The position numbers and the translations under genes were made by a program. From Gryganskiella cystojenkinii (Eukaryota > Mortierellomycota > Mortierellomycetes > Mortierellales > Mortierellaceae), in contig JAAAIG010000077.1 of assembly GCA_015852425.1 (NCBI GenBank), positions 1-64,000 on the forward strand: 64,000 nucleotides of DNA. Reading direction: 5' to 3'. The stretch's first letter is position 1; every line of letters begins with the position of its first letter. Below, in pieces: positions 21,632 to 34,392 of this stretch. Under the pieces are notes generated by a model. It saw only the letters and a program-made list of their open reading frames with translations, searched no databases and was not told the origin of the DNA.

Positions 21632-24600
21632 ATGATAACATCGACAACGAATACTTTCCCCGAGGGGTTCGAGCCCTCCAAGGACGGCTCGCACGCTGTC
21701 TTCATGAAACCAATCGAAGCTTCCCCAAATGATGATCGAAGCTATCGTCTAATCCGTTTGCCCAACGAACTTGAGGTCCTCTTGGTTCATGACCCTACTA
21801 CGGACAAGTCCGGAGCGGCCATGGACGTCCATGTCGGACACCTAACTGATCCTGTAAGGAAATGCAATACCTCTTACTTCTATATATCCAATGAGCAGAG
21901 AAGAGACGAGTTCAAGGCGGACGATCTTCCGAGTAGTTGGGCTTAGAATCCTAACATGGAAGATTGAGGCGCGGGGTTTGAGAGCATCTCTCAAATTTAC
22001 CCATCAACCACCAATGACAGCTTTAATTGGATCTCTTACGGGAAAGTGCACACATGGACATCCTTTCCTTCTGCTTCTTACACCCTTTGTTACTCCCTTC
22101 TCTGGGCTGTGTTCATAATGTAGGACAACCTTCAAGGACTGGCGCACTTCTTGGAACATCTACTGTTTATGGGTTCAGCCAAATACCCGCAAGAGAATGG
22201 ATACAAAGAATACCTCGCCCAACATGCCGGTGTCTCAAACGCGTCGACCTTTTTGGATAACACCAACTTTCGTTTCGAGGTCGGACATGAACATCTCGAA
22301 GGCGCATTAGATAGGTACAGAACCACTCATTTCCCTTTACTAAATTCCTCCCCTTGCGTCTTTCGGTCTAAGCATATTATTAGGAAAATGTCACCAAGAC
22401 CTTTGAGTTCAATTATCCTATTTTCATTTTTTATTTTTATTTTTTTCCTTTTCACCCTTTGATCTTCATAGACTCGCGCAGTTCTTCATCGCCCCAGCGT
22501 TCAGCGAGAACTGTAAGGACCGAGAGATCCGGGCTGTGGACTCGGAATTCAAACGCAATCTGCAGGAGGACTCGCGTCGACTGTTTCAGATTGTGAAGCA
22601 TACTTGTAGTCGCGACCACCCTTACTGGCATTTCGGCACCGGAAACCTGATCACATTGCAGGACAACCCGACCAAAGCCGGGATCGATGTTCGAGCAGAA
22701 CTCATTGCCTTTTACCACAAGTACTATTCGGCTAATATCATGAAGCTGGTCATCGTTGGTCGAGGTAAGTTTGTTTTAAATTTAATTTTCTTTTCTTTTC
22801 TTTGTTTAATTTCGCGCATGAGAGAATGGGAAGCTTTACAAGCAGAGGGTCTCTCTCAATCATCCGTTAAGTGTCATCAAATCTCGTTTATGTTAGATCC
22901 ATTGGACCAACTGTCGGAGTGGGCGGTCGAAAAGTTTTCTGAGATTCGTAACCTAGGCATCAATCCGCCTGTTTACCCAAATCCTCCATTGACATCCAAA
23001 GAGCTCTTGGTAAGTGCGACTAATTGGCCCTCTTTGACTCGTTAGTAGGCGCTGCTGTCTTGATAGCCGCTGACCCTTTTTTTTTTTTTTTTTTTTGAAA
23101 ATCTGCAGACAACTATATACATGAAACCAGTGAAGGATACTCGTTCGATCGAAATCAAGTTCCCATTCCCTGATGAGACTTTACTCTATAAAGTCAAGCC
23201 CTCAAACTATATCTGTCACCTTCTTGGACATGAGGGTACAGGTTCTGTTTTGTCGCTCTTGAAACGGTTAGGATGGGCGAACGGCGTCTCAGCCGTGACC
23301 ATGCCCGCAGGTATCGGACACAGCTTCCTGAAGATGACGATTGATCTCACGAGAGAGGGGCTGAAGCACCACGAGGACGTGGTCGTGATAGTATTCCAGT
23401 ACATTGCTTTGATGAGGCAGAATGGCGTCAAGGATTACATCTGGGACGAGGTAAAACATTGAAGAGGATGTGAAAGGACATCTTGACATCTTAATCGATG
23501 ATGTGATTATGATGGTGTAAGGCCGACTTAGCACTAACTTCCTCATGCTCTCTTTTCAACCCCACATTTTTTTGGCGGGTTAGCTTGTCTCCTTGGCCGC
23601 AACCGCTTTCCGATTTAAAGAAAAGGCAAGGATTTTCCAGCATGCGATCACGGTTGCTAGAGAGATGCAGCATGTTGATGACCCACAATGGTACCTGTCC
23701 GGGTCCGACTTGATCCGTGAGCGCGACGACAAGTTGGTGCAAAGTTGCATGGATGGCCTTCGAGTCGATAACTGGAGAGGCTTGATCATGACGCAGGATC
23801 CTTCTATTATTGCCGGAGGTGTGTTTACCGAGACTGAGCAATGGTATGGAACAGAGTATCATGTCGCCAACACGAATCCAGCTCTTTTAGAGGTAAAGAC
23901 ATACAAATATGCCATTGGGTGTATTAGTGAGGCAATTGAGCTGGTATCAAGGAATATATCTAACATGTGCATTATACTTGTGTCTAAATAGAGGCTGACC
24001 CATATAGAGTTTCACCCCGACCTGCACCTTCCAGTCCCCAACGAATTCATCGCCACAGATTTCGAGACTCACAAGATCGAAGTTGAGACACCATTGGCTC
24101 ATCCAAACCTGATCCAACACTCCCCTCTGGTCCGTCTCTGGCATAAAAAAGACGACGTCTTTTGGGTGCCTAAGGTCAACATGTATTTTTTACTCCGGTC
24201 TCCTGTTGTCTACGCCTCTCCGTTGACCAGCGCGAAGACGGCGCTCGTGATCGCGCTCCTGAACGATTCCCTTTCCGAACAAGTTTATGGCGCCGAGTTG
24301 GCCGGATTGAGATACAAAATCGACAAATCCTTTGAGGGACTCATTCTCTCCATTCAAGGTTACAATCACAAAGCAAATTTACTCTTGGAAAAGGTCATTC
24401 GATCCCTCAAGAACTTTCGAGTCGATCCTGAACGGTTCCACAGAGTAAAGGACAAAGTCTGCCGACGTTACCAGGATCGGAACAAGCTCAATCCGGTACA
24501 TCATGCGACATATTTCTTGGACTCATTTACTCATGAACGGTTCTGGTCGTACCTCGAACAGTTTGAGGAGTTAGATTCGATCACAGCTGAGGACTGTGAG

Positions 24601-25575
24601 AACTTTGTCAAAGATATTCTGCTACGATTGGCAGTCGAGGGGTTTGTACATGGTAACGTCAGAGTGGACCATGCCAAGGAGGCTTACAGCATCGTCGAGG
24701 GGATTTTGCAGCCGAGACCACTTGCTGGATCTGAGCGTACAATGGACCGGTCCAGAATTTTGCCCGAGGGGACGAAATCGGTTTATTCTCGGATCACGAT
24801 GGATCCCGTCAATTTGAATTCGGGTATCCAGTACTACCTCCAGGTTGAGACTGCCCCTCACAACGACTTGGAGGTGGGAAGAGAGACTCGGGCGTTGACC
24901 TTGATCTTCACACAGATCCTGAAGGAACCCTGCTTTAACCAGCTTCGGACCAAGGAACAACTTGGCTACAGTGTCGCCAGTGGTCTCCAAGAAGACAATG
25001 GAACCTTGGGAATCACGGTCACGATCCAGTCTGAGAGGGATCCTATTTATTTGGAGAGTCGGATCGAAAACCTATTCAGGGAACGGATCGCACTGGCACT
25101 CAAGTCCATGAATCTTGAAGAGTTCAATCGCCAAGTCAATTCTGCCGTAGTCAAGAAAATGGAGAAACCCAAAAACCTGAAGGAAGAGTCGGTTAAGCAT
25201 TGGAGTCAGATCCAGTCCGGATACTTTGAATTTGATCAAGTTCTGGTTGATGTCGAAGCGATGAGAAAAGTTACCCTGGACAGACTGAAAGAGTTTTTTA
25301 TGCTGTGGATCCATCCTGATGGGGCCAAGGCGAAGAAGCTGTCGGTTCATATCCGATCCCAAAAATTGCCTCCACAGGTTGACGAGAACGTCGCTGTGAA
25401 CGGACAGAAGAGAGAGGATGCCGATCAGGAGAAGGTTGAGGCGGGGGTAGAGGAGTTTGTCAGACTTCCGGAAGCTACATTCTTGATCAAAGATGAAGCT
25501 TTGTTCAAGGCCAATCTAGAGTTGAGTCGAGCCCCTGTTCCTGTCGTTGATCTGCTCCGATACTCCAAATTATGA
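21632..25575 (+). CDS. Insulysin-like zinc metalloprotease (M16A), copy 2, with C-terminal SKL
   Basis: Paralogue of the preceding gene and same peptidase family. Seven exons (21632-21853, 22124-22314, 22472-22764, 22897-23009, 23109-23450, 23584-23892, 23992-25575) give 1017 residues. The zinc motif HFLEH is at residues 82-86; [29 protein letters not shown] and [10 protein letters not shown] follow. [13 protein letters not shown] and [13 protein letters not shown] lie in the C-terminal half. All introns here are GT-AG. The protein ends DLLRYSKL, so the last three residues are the classic peroxisomal targeting signal SKL; some insulysins are known to be partly peroxisomal. Its stop lies 151 nt from the convergent NIPA gene. 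Family assignment is certain; location is inferred from the signal. Confidence 0.95.
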
Positions 25576-25726
25576 AAAACCGTCGTTATCAGTCTTTGGT
25601 ATCCTCTCAAGCCATCACAAAGTTATTGATGTCCAAATACACTGCTAATCAGGGGACCGTCCTGGTCGTTGAATGTCTGTTGATACATATGTGTTGGCTA
25701 TTTTAATTAGAAAGAGTCCTTTTTCT

Positions 25727-28258
25727 CTATTTTGACCCACGACTGTCTTTGGACGAAAAGGCCAACGACTTTGGTGATATTACTTGTGTTGGTGAGGATG
25801 AGAGCTCGTTGCCCTCGGCGTTGTCCGTTGAATCCAAAGTGATTAACCGTGGTCCGAACAGATCCCTTTCCAGTGTCTCCTGGTCTTCGTTTGATGACCG
25901 TGGCTGGGTCGTATCCTCGTCACTGTCATACATCTCGAACCCTTGGATCATATTCCTGGCATCCAGAGAGGGATCCTGCGGATGGCCAATGCCTCCGCCT
26001 CCTTGAGATGGACTCTTGAACGAAAAGAGGGCACTATGCCTGGGGGTAGAAGGTCTTGAAGCATTCGGCAAGAGTAATGTTGCTTCGTCCTGATCATCGT
26101 CCTCCTCACCAAACTCTTCTCCTGAAGCCGGCCGCCAGGCCAGGACCAAGACACCGACAAGGACCTGACTGATGCCAAAGAGAACGAGGAGGATCTGCCA
26201 CCAGTACAGTCGACCCCATTGATTGTAATAGACTAGTCCATTGAAGAGGCACGAGACATTGTAGGCACAAAAAGACAGGGGGACCAATAAGACGGTGTCG
26301 CACAGACGAAGCCCCTTGTTCAGGTAATACAACTATAATCGTATTAAGAATTTTTAGAGAGTGGGTCCGGCAGAAATATCGGTGGAAAAAAAAAGAATCA
26401 TGCGTGTGAGCTGTTCGTTTTTCAATTTTGTGAGAGAACGCAAGTTGAGAGCATGAAAAAAAAGTCGCGTGTTGTCATTTTACTTTCAGGCTGTGTTTCA
26501 TTTTTTTCTCTTGGGTACTGTACCTGAAGCAATGCTGCTGTGATGAGGGCAACGACTAGGAACCAGCTCAACGGATTCTCGAATTGGTTATCGCCTTCTA
26601 TGATCGTCAATATTAACAATTCAATAGCACTCTTGGCAAAGAGCAAGGCCTGACTGGACAACATGCCACCGACACATCCGTAAGAGATCCCCAGCATGGT
26701 CTTGATTCTTGTGGGAGACAGTTTCCCGAAAGAACGACCTCCAAGTAATTTCGCGTAGCGCGGTGTATGAAGCATATTCACATGAACGCCTAGACGATGA
26801 GCGGTCGTCGATCCTGCCAGGTTAGCCTGTGCCTCCTTCTTCAACATCTGTTCCACGATCCTGTTCCCAATTAAGAGACTGACGACCGTGAGTTCAATCA
26901 AGGAGAAGTAAATAATGAACGCAGGTCGTTTCCAGAGGTCGATCAAATCCTCCAGTGAATGACTTGGCTCAGGCACAACACCAAACAGCCCAATCATGAT
27001 TGCGCCCAACAGGATCAGGAATGTGCCTATTATCCGTGTGAGAAAAAAATATGAACAAGGTGGGAATGTTTTTTTTTGTTTTTGGTCAGTTGAGGTCAGG
27101 CAATTATTTTTTGAGATCCGTCTCTCCTTTTCCTGCCTCCCTTTCTGTTGCCCCTCTGTTTGTTGTTATCAAGCACATGCAACACACCACGCGCTGCAAA
27201 GTACAAGAAAAAAACTGGAGAAGGAAGGGGAATCGACGAGTCACTCATCCGTCGTCGCCACCTGGGGAGAGGTTGTTGCGTTTGTGTGTGTGTGCGTGCG
27301 CCGATGCCATAAAAAAAGGCTTGGAGAAGAAGCCTTGGAGAAGGATTTCTTCCAGGTGGTCTATTTTTCTTCCTTGCCTCACATCGCGCCTGTTATTTTT
27401 CTTTTACTCCTTCATGGAGCAGGATAGCGGTGTTCGGAGGGTGCTTCCTGGCCATTGATTAAAATTAGTTGTCTTTCATCTTCAACGGTGAAAGAACGAG
27501 TACATGCAAGATTTTTCGTTCAAGCCGGTTTAAATAGTGCCGCTGCCTCCCATGAGTAACTTGGTCATTTTCAACGTGAAGGGAGAGAGGCGCGTCATAG
27601 TTTTTCTTTCCGCCTCGCGGAAACGCCTCCTCTTTCTATCTTTGCCACCACATTGGTTCTGTTGAGGTCATTGCGACAAGATAGGGGAAAGGGGTCTTGC
27701 AAGGGAGAGCGAGACAATAAGAGAAAGGGTCCAGAGCGTCTCACAATGGGGCATAATAGCAGCGCCCAAAGATTCTTCTTTCTTACCAGCAGCACTTTGC
27801 CTTGAAAAAACATCGCCCAATAGCAACCGCGCAAAGAGGGCATTGAAAACCAAGGTGACAGCGCCCAGGGGCGCAAGAATGATGACTGGAAGGTATCCGA
27901 TTGAGAATATTGTCCCGGTCAGGTTGGAGAGGATATAGGTATGAAACCCAAGGTGCCAGAGAGGCCGGTGACAGGCTTGCCGACGGAGTTCCTTTGGGTG
28001 AATAGCTTCGTTGATGACATGGGACTTGCGTTGGATCGTCAGGCCCAAAGACTGAATAAAAGAAGTCCCTACGGCGATGGAGATGCCGACCAGGAAGTTG
28101 TGTGGTGCAGAGGATCCATCTGGTTGTGAGTTGCCGTCGTCACCCAGGAAGAAGGAAGAGATTGTGTGGTTGGAGGAGGGATGGTGGTCAATGAGGTCGA
28201 CGATGCCACGACTAGCAGAAGTCGACCAGAGGATCTCGGAGAGATTCTCAAATGACAT
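25727..28258 (-). CDS. NIPA-type magnesium transporter
   Basis: Multi-spanning membrane protein of the NIPA/DUF803 family, linked to Mg2+ transport. Three exons on the minus strand (28258-27787, 27026-26524, 26332-25727) splice in phase to 526 residues. The first conserved helix is GISIAVGTSFIQSLGLTIQR. Others include IGYLPVIILAPLGAVTLVFN, the stretch from GTFLILLGAIMIGLFGVVPE, ISYGCVGGMLSSQALLFAKS and VPLSFCAYNVSCLFNGLVYY, then WWQILLVLFGISQVLVGVLV. A cytosolic tail of about 130 residues is acidic and Ser-rich (GEEFGEEDDDQDEATLLLP, a dileucine-like sorting motif). Intron 1 is long (760 nt) and T/G-rich. The start is the only Met that includes the full first helix. Confidence 0.9.
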
Positions 28259-31200
28259 GAAAGGGATGTTGAGTTCCTTGTAGAGGGGTATTAGGAAATT
28301 GGTTGAAATGGATACGATAAAACGAGATGGGGGGCTGGTGTTAAGTTATTATTGAAGAGTGAATCGTCCCGCATGCCATAAAAAGAGAAAGGAAAGAGCA
28401 GGGGCGGAATGGTGGAGAATTGTGAAGTAAAAGGAGAGAAAACGAAACACCATGCACCATCTTTGCAAGTTGGAGTGAGCAACCGATGTTCCTGCCCTGG
28501 TCACGTGCAGCTCGTCAAGAAGGAGAAGGAGAAAACAGATCAGCTTTTTGGCGTCGTCACTTCTTACTTCTTTCTCGCGCAATCGGCAGATTCTGACAGT
28601 TGGTGCATTCCAGGATCCTCCGCCTAGGATCCCTTGTTTACTTTCCACGTGTTCTCTTGTTGACCACCACGCGACCTTTTGCCCCTCGTTTTTAACCTCT
28701 TGAACAGCTGAGCACAAAAGCGAAAAGAAAGGGGAATCTCGTCATGGGTCAAGGGTCGTTTTGAACACGTCGATTATCAATCGTCTCTTTATTTTTTTCC
28801 AATTGCCAGGGATTCGAATTCGTGCACTAGACCTAGGACAGGCCGCGGTTATGTTGCTGATTAAAAGATCGAAAGTTTGAAAGGAAAGACAGCAAATCGT
28901 GTGGAGAAGGATGAACACAGTATACACATTCAAAGGCTGTTGGCTAGTCCACACGATCACTCGCTGACAAAAAAGGTTTCTTCTTCACCACAGTCCCTGT
29001 TCCTATTTCTTTGTACTGCGACATTGACCTCGTTACGTTCACAACTCGGTCATCCCGCGAAGATTACAGTAACAATTCGATCAGCTCTAAAAAGTATCCA
29101 TGATCACAAGTCAAAGACACATCATCTCTGAAATCTTGGACTCAAATGCAACGTGGACCTCATTTTTGTTTCTTCAAGAAGGCTTTCTAGTTCTCTCTGT
29201 GCTTAAAGTTGGAGACGATGCGATTGGCAGGCTGAAGACATTAGCCCTCATGTTGTTTTTGTTTTACCCATTGGCGACAACAAGGGGTGTGGAAGATTAA
29301 CGTTAATGACAAACGTTGACCTAGTTGCTAGCTCACTAATACGTTCGGTTTATCAAAGAATATGTTGAATGAATATGCAATAGCCCGACCTAGCGGCGGT
29401 TGCGATCTGGCGCTTTGGACTCCAAGACTGGCTCCGATCCTCCTTGACACTAATCAACAACACGAACATGAACTTGAAGGTTAAGGCCGCTTCCCCTTGC
29501 TCTAAAGGCTCTCCTTGTCCCTCAGGAATGGTCCAAAGTTACTTGGGATTTGCGCATAATTGTCAAGGGTCGTCTGTGCACATCCGCTCCGCCCAAAAAT
29601 CACCTACTTGGGATTTGTGCGCGATTTTAAAGTTCTCAAAAATTGGTGGCAACCCAGTCACGGGATCAACTGAGAATGAACGCACAAATCCCATGTAACT
29701 TTGAATCGTCAATTGAGCAACAGAAACCAATCGCGACTTTGTACCCTAAGGTAGCCGAGGTAAGGCAGCTGAATAAACCAATTTGCACTGATTATGCCAT
29801 CCCTCTACCTACTCTGACTCTTTTGTCCGCCAAAATTATCACCGCGTAAATCTGGACAGTTCCTGAGGGACGAGTAGAGCTGAGCGCGGAAAACTAGCTC
29901 TCGAGGTCGCAGCCATCGCTTGAGCCATTATTCGCTGTCATCTGTAATGTTGGCCCAAACTCGTGAATTCTCTACTCCAAAGCTATTGTACTTCTCCTCT
30001 AGTGCCGGGTTTCCAAGGAGTCAAAATGGGCAGGGAGTCGATGGTTCAGGAGATCGTATAGGTAATACCCCGCTCGTCTGTTCACGATCTATAAATGGTT
30101 TTCGATCATGTACGTGCTTTGCCGGTGTTATTCCTCTTTTTCTTCCATCTCCTTCTCCTCCTCTGGTCTTCAAATCTTCGCCGTTTACAATCTCAAACAA
30201 TGTCAAAACCTTTGCCAGTCCTGGATTTGAAGAACGTGACTTGGTTCCCGGCAACCAATTTTCCCGACGCAGACGTCCTTTAAAAAAAGGTTCGATGGCG
30301 CATGGTTTCGCTGTCGATTCTCCGACTTTACTTTAGTGGGGGTGATCAAGAAATGGTGCTGTAATTTCTTTCTTTTCGCTTCCGCGTTTCCCGCCAATAT
30401 CGAAGAGCAGTGCCCACATCTGTTCCCTGACCAAGGCAGACATTTTTTTTGTTCGTCATCCTTGGCGTGGCCGGTTCCTTATCTTTCCGCTTTGGCTCTC
30501 TAATTTTGGCACACCGATTTTAGTCCAAGAACAGAATGATATACACCGCCGTATCCCTTCCACTCTCTTCTCTTTCCTTTTGTACCCGCAGTTGAAAAAT
30601 CCACAGATCTGAACACGTTTGACACGGGTATGTGTCCATTTGTTTACTGCAGCAAGAGACGACATTATGAATTTAATGACATGCCATGACGCTGTGTGTC
30701 ATCTCATAATCTAACAAAACTGTAATAAAAGAACTCGAACACAAGGATATCAACAACAATGGCCTCATCGATTTACAGTTGCTTTCACGCACGACAGATA
30801 GAAGCAGAAAGGAGGCCCTGGCTGTGGCGTCGTGCTCGTGCGCTCTTTTTTGTCTCTGCTGCACCCTTATCGCTTCAAACAAGAGACCAACTGCACCTCT
30901 TTCTTTTGCGCGACTTTTTTAAGTCAAAATGGTGTAGAGGAAATTAGAAACATGTGGAGGACGAAAAAGACGACCAAAAACAGTTGCTTTTTTTTTGTTG
31001 AAAAGGACGGACAAGAGACATACCAGATCAATGTGGTTAATGATCAAGATTGGGGTGGAAAGGGGTGAAGAAACGAGCGCTTACATCAAATGAACCGATA
31101 TTATTGTCACCCCAAAAAAGAGGAAGGCATGTCCCTCAAATTTTGGACCACTTATAACGAGGGGTATTTCATTGAGGATGGCGAGGGGAGAATGCTTCGG

Positions 31201-32147
31201 TGATCCGTGGACAGTATAAAGAATAGAGCAAAGAGCAAAGAAGATAGTATGGGAAGGAAAAGAGTGGGGTGAAGGGAGAACCATGGCTCGAGCATAAGGA
31301 AAATTGGCCAATGCACCTCAATAATGAACAATCGGGCTTTCTTTTTCATCATCCGTCGAATCAATCGTGCATGTGTTAGATCCGAGTTGGACTACAAGAA
31401 TGGTTGTCTTATTGTTTAACCATTGTTCTTGCCCAAAAAGAAGCAACACGCTCGATCGGAGGCCAGTTCTTTTGTTCCAAATTTGTTGCTGCCTATCGCA
31501 ATCACGACAGTGTTGTTAGTCTCCGATTTCTGTTTTCATGTGAAGAAAGAACGCAACATATTTAACATACGAGTCGGTCTCATTAATCCGCCGGATCGAA
31601 AAGTCTCCCAAGAAGGGTGTCTTCCTTTCTCTTCTTTCTTCTCCTACACCTACACCTCTTTTTGTTTCCATTACACTCATTAATTCGGTCAATTCATTCC
31701 GTCGAATCAACATCAAGACATTCAAACACATCAGTTCACTTCAGTCTGTGTGGTCGCACCAACGCTTTTTTTTTTCTTTGTAAAGAAAAGAACCGTGTCT
31801 GTGCTCACATTCCCACAAGGAATCATTCCCGTCTATATATTCTGACGCTTTTCTCTCACTCACTTCCTACACCTCGTACCCGAATCGACCATTTCTTCAC
31901 GAAAACAGAAAAAAATAACGACTATTCCTCCGAAGAAAAAAAAGTGCGAAAAGTGAAAGCACAGCATAACATCCTCTCCCTCCAGATTACAATAGCAGCA
32001 GCCTCCAAGCTAGCCTGATTCCTCTCCTCTCTTCTTTCTAGCTTACACCTTATCTTCACACCATTTGCCCACCATTTCAGCTTCCGCGTATTCACTCTCA
32101 ATCTGTGGCCCTCATTTACTTCTTCGCCTTCCCCTTGACCAACAGTA
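28259..32147. other. Large gene-poor interval
   Basis: This 3.9-kb stretch separates the NIPA gene from the 710-residue gene and should contain both divergent promoters. It has T/C- and GA-biased runs and a nested inverted repeat at 29505-29880. Short frames exist (for example 29444-29698 and 30200-30280, the latter starting MSKPLPVLDLKNVTWFP) but none has enough length, splice context or recognisable similarity. No tRNA or other RNA gene was supported. Confidence 0.55.
29505..29880. mobile_element. Nested inverted repeat, possible MITE or foldback remnant
   Basis: Outer arms: CTTGTCCCTCAGGAATGGTCC (about 29514-29534) pairs with TGGACAGTTCCTGAGGGACG (about 29852-29871) with a few mismatches. 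Inner arms: CAAAGTTACTTGGGATTTGC (29534-29553) pairs with the complement at about 29681-29703 (GCACAAATCCCATGTAACTTTG). A third direct copy, CTACTTGGGATTTGTGCGCG, lies at 29604-29623. The element is about 375 bp, has no coding capacity, and shows no obvious target-site duplication. A short non-autonomous transposon or foldback remnant is the simplest reading. Confidence 0.5.
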
Positions 32148-34392
32148 ATGGCCTCAGGCGTCTCTGGATCCCCAGCCTCGCCAAGAAATGGCATCAGACG
32201 CAACAATTCCGCATCGGCCGTTCATAATTTCAACCCCGCTTCTGTGGACGCGACCACAAAGCCTAACAGTAGCAATAGCAGAAGCTCGGGCAGGGCTTCC
32301 ATGGACAGCTTTGACCGAGCGAGGTTCTTTCGCCCCTCTGCCTCGGACACGATCATGTCCTCGTCGCCACCAAGACTGAAGTCCTGGCACAAAAAATCAT
32401 CTTCATCGCCTTCCAACATCTTATCACCCCCGCTGGCCCCTCACGGGTCACCATCCGTGTCTGTACCAGGTACACCGTCACTGACTGCGCTGCCCTCGAT
32501 CCCAGCAGTCGTTATCGAGGACGAAGTAGAACCGCTGGATATCCGATCCTCGACCAGATCACAATCCATTTCTTCAACAACTTCCAAGTTTCTCTCGTCC
32601 TCATCGTCGTCGTCAACCTCATCTTCTTTCACAACCGGAACCGGTATGGGCTCCTCTTCCATGCTCTTTGGTCGGACTTCTGCTGCATCAACCCCTGCAG
32701 GAACACCGCCGACCTCTCCCGGTCTGAGAGCCGCTGCAACATCGAATTATTCTGAGAATCCGAGTCCCTCAACCACGCCGCCTTCATCGCCTTCTCTCTC
32801 GTTCATGACCACTTGGGGTCGTCTTCCGTCACTTCCAAGACCTTCCCCCATGACACCATTCAGGGCTGCACGCAAGGTGGTTACGTCTGTCACAGCCGTG
32901 GGGACTGGTCTCTTGCCCTCAAAGGAACAACTAGGTTCTATCCCAGTCGCAGGCCGGATCATCAAACATCCGGTCATGGATTCGACCTTGAACTACATCG
33001 CCTCCAAGACGGTTCACCGTGGTTCCTACACTGAGAGTAAACCAATCCTACCAGAGGATATCCATTACCAAAAACTGAACAGAAAACTGGTTGAGCAGGC
33101 TACAACCCTGGCAACCCTGGCAATCGAGAAGGAAGAGTTGTCTAAGACACTGGATGATGAGGAGGGCGATGATGCGTTCGAGTTGTACCTTGCAGCTATA
33201 TCAACGTTGATGCACGCTTTGCCCAGTAAGTGTTGGATCGTGCTTTTTGAGACACGACCCCTTTCGTTGATTGATGTCGTTACACAGGCACGTAGATTCT
33301 CACTCCATCATTATTTTTTTTCATTTTTGCTATGCAGTCGAGACATGCGATCCCTTGCGTCGTGAAGCCTTTGAGAATCAATTACGAGGATTCTTGCAAG
33401 ACCACGAGCTGGACTCCGCAGATGAGGATAACACGAACGAGAAGCAACGTCGACGCCGTCGTCGCCATCGGCATAGACGACACCACGATCAGGCCACGAA
33501 TCTCATCGATCAACATGCCCTGGTCCTAACCAGTACAACCCCAATCACAGACCAGACTTCGTCACACAAGAGTCGTCGTCGTACAAGGAGACACCGAAGA
33601 GGAAGACATGATGGACGGATCAATACTGGCTCGACTCTGGGTGACACTATCATCACGACCGCAGTCCAATCCGCAATCCGGTTAAAGCAATCGCCGATCC
33701 CAGACGTGATCAAGACCTGTCTCCGGACCTCTCGAACCATCCTTTCCAGAGTCGATCAACGGTTCAATCTACAAGAGCGGGCTTGGCAACTCTCGAAACA
33801 GTCGATTGAGAAGGCGATTGAACTGGATGAGCAATATGCGATCCATGAGGTGATGACCGAAACCTTTTTTGCGACTGTGACAGGCTTAGTCAAAGCCGGG
33901 ATCGCGTACAAAGAAACACCAGGTTACATGTCTCTGAAGGCCCTTACTGGGCCTTCCGACATGCCTGATGTGTTGCCGATGACGACGAGACCCCTTGCTA
34001 TACAGGATTCTGTTACAGCAACCCTTGCAAAGAACCCTCAGGGAATCAAAGAGTCGTCATCGACACGATCGCCAACACGGAGAAGGAGATATTCCATTAT
34101 TGCAGAGGAAGCAGAGGAGGATATCTATCAGAGAGAACGACGGGAGGAAGAGTCTGATGATGAAGGGTCCGGTCATTCTTCCACGTCTTCGTCTTCATGC
34201 TTTACGACTTCAGAGGAGGACGGGGAAGAGTCGGAGGGTGTAGAAAACGGGTTAATGCATGGGAAGGATTTGTTGACGGCTGCAGTGACTGGGTCCCTTC
34301 CGGAGAATTATTCTGAGCAAGTTCGACAAAGAATGGGGTTGTTCATGGCTTTGAAAAGCGCAGCATCAATGATCCTCAGTTCGCCAGCTTAA
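32148..34392 (+). CDS. Hypothetical Ser-rich protein (710 aa)
   Basis: Two exons (32148-33225, 33338-34392) joined by a GT-AG intron in phase encode 710 residues. The first 210 are disordered and Ser/Pro/Thr-rich. A conserved-looking block follows: PFRAARKVVTSVTAVGTGLL, VAGRIIKHPVMDSTLNYIAS, then a helical part with EGDDAFELYLAAISTLMHALP across the intron. That last segment has the spacing of a microtubule-interacting-and-trafficking type helix, but the match is weak. Next comes a very basic stretch (RRRRRRHRHRRHH and RRRTRRHRRGRHD), a helical region (RFNLQERAWQLSKQSIEKAI) and an acidic Ser-rich part. It ends in a short hydrophobic tail (FMALKSAASMILSS). No family is recognised. A vesicle or membrane-trafficking role is only a guess. 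Confidence 0.75.

Noticed and set aside
28741..28870. tRNA-like segment with TTCGAATCCC on the minus strand
   Set aside because: The T-arm does not pair and no acceptor stem or anticodon arm could be drawn.
30200..30280. 27-codon frame starting MSKPLPVLDLKNVTWFP
   Set aside because: Protein-like but too short and without a splice partner; not enough to support a gene.
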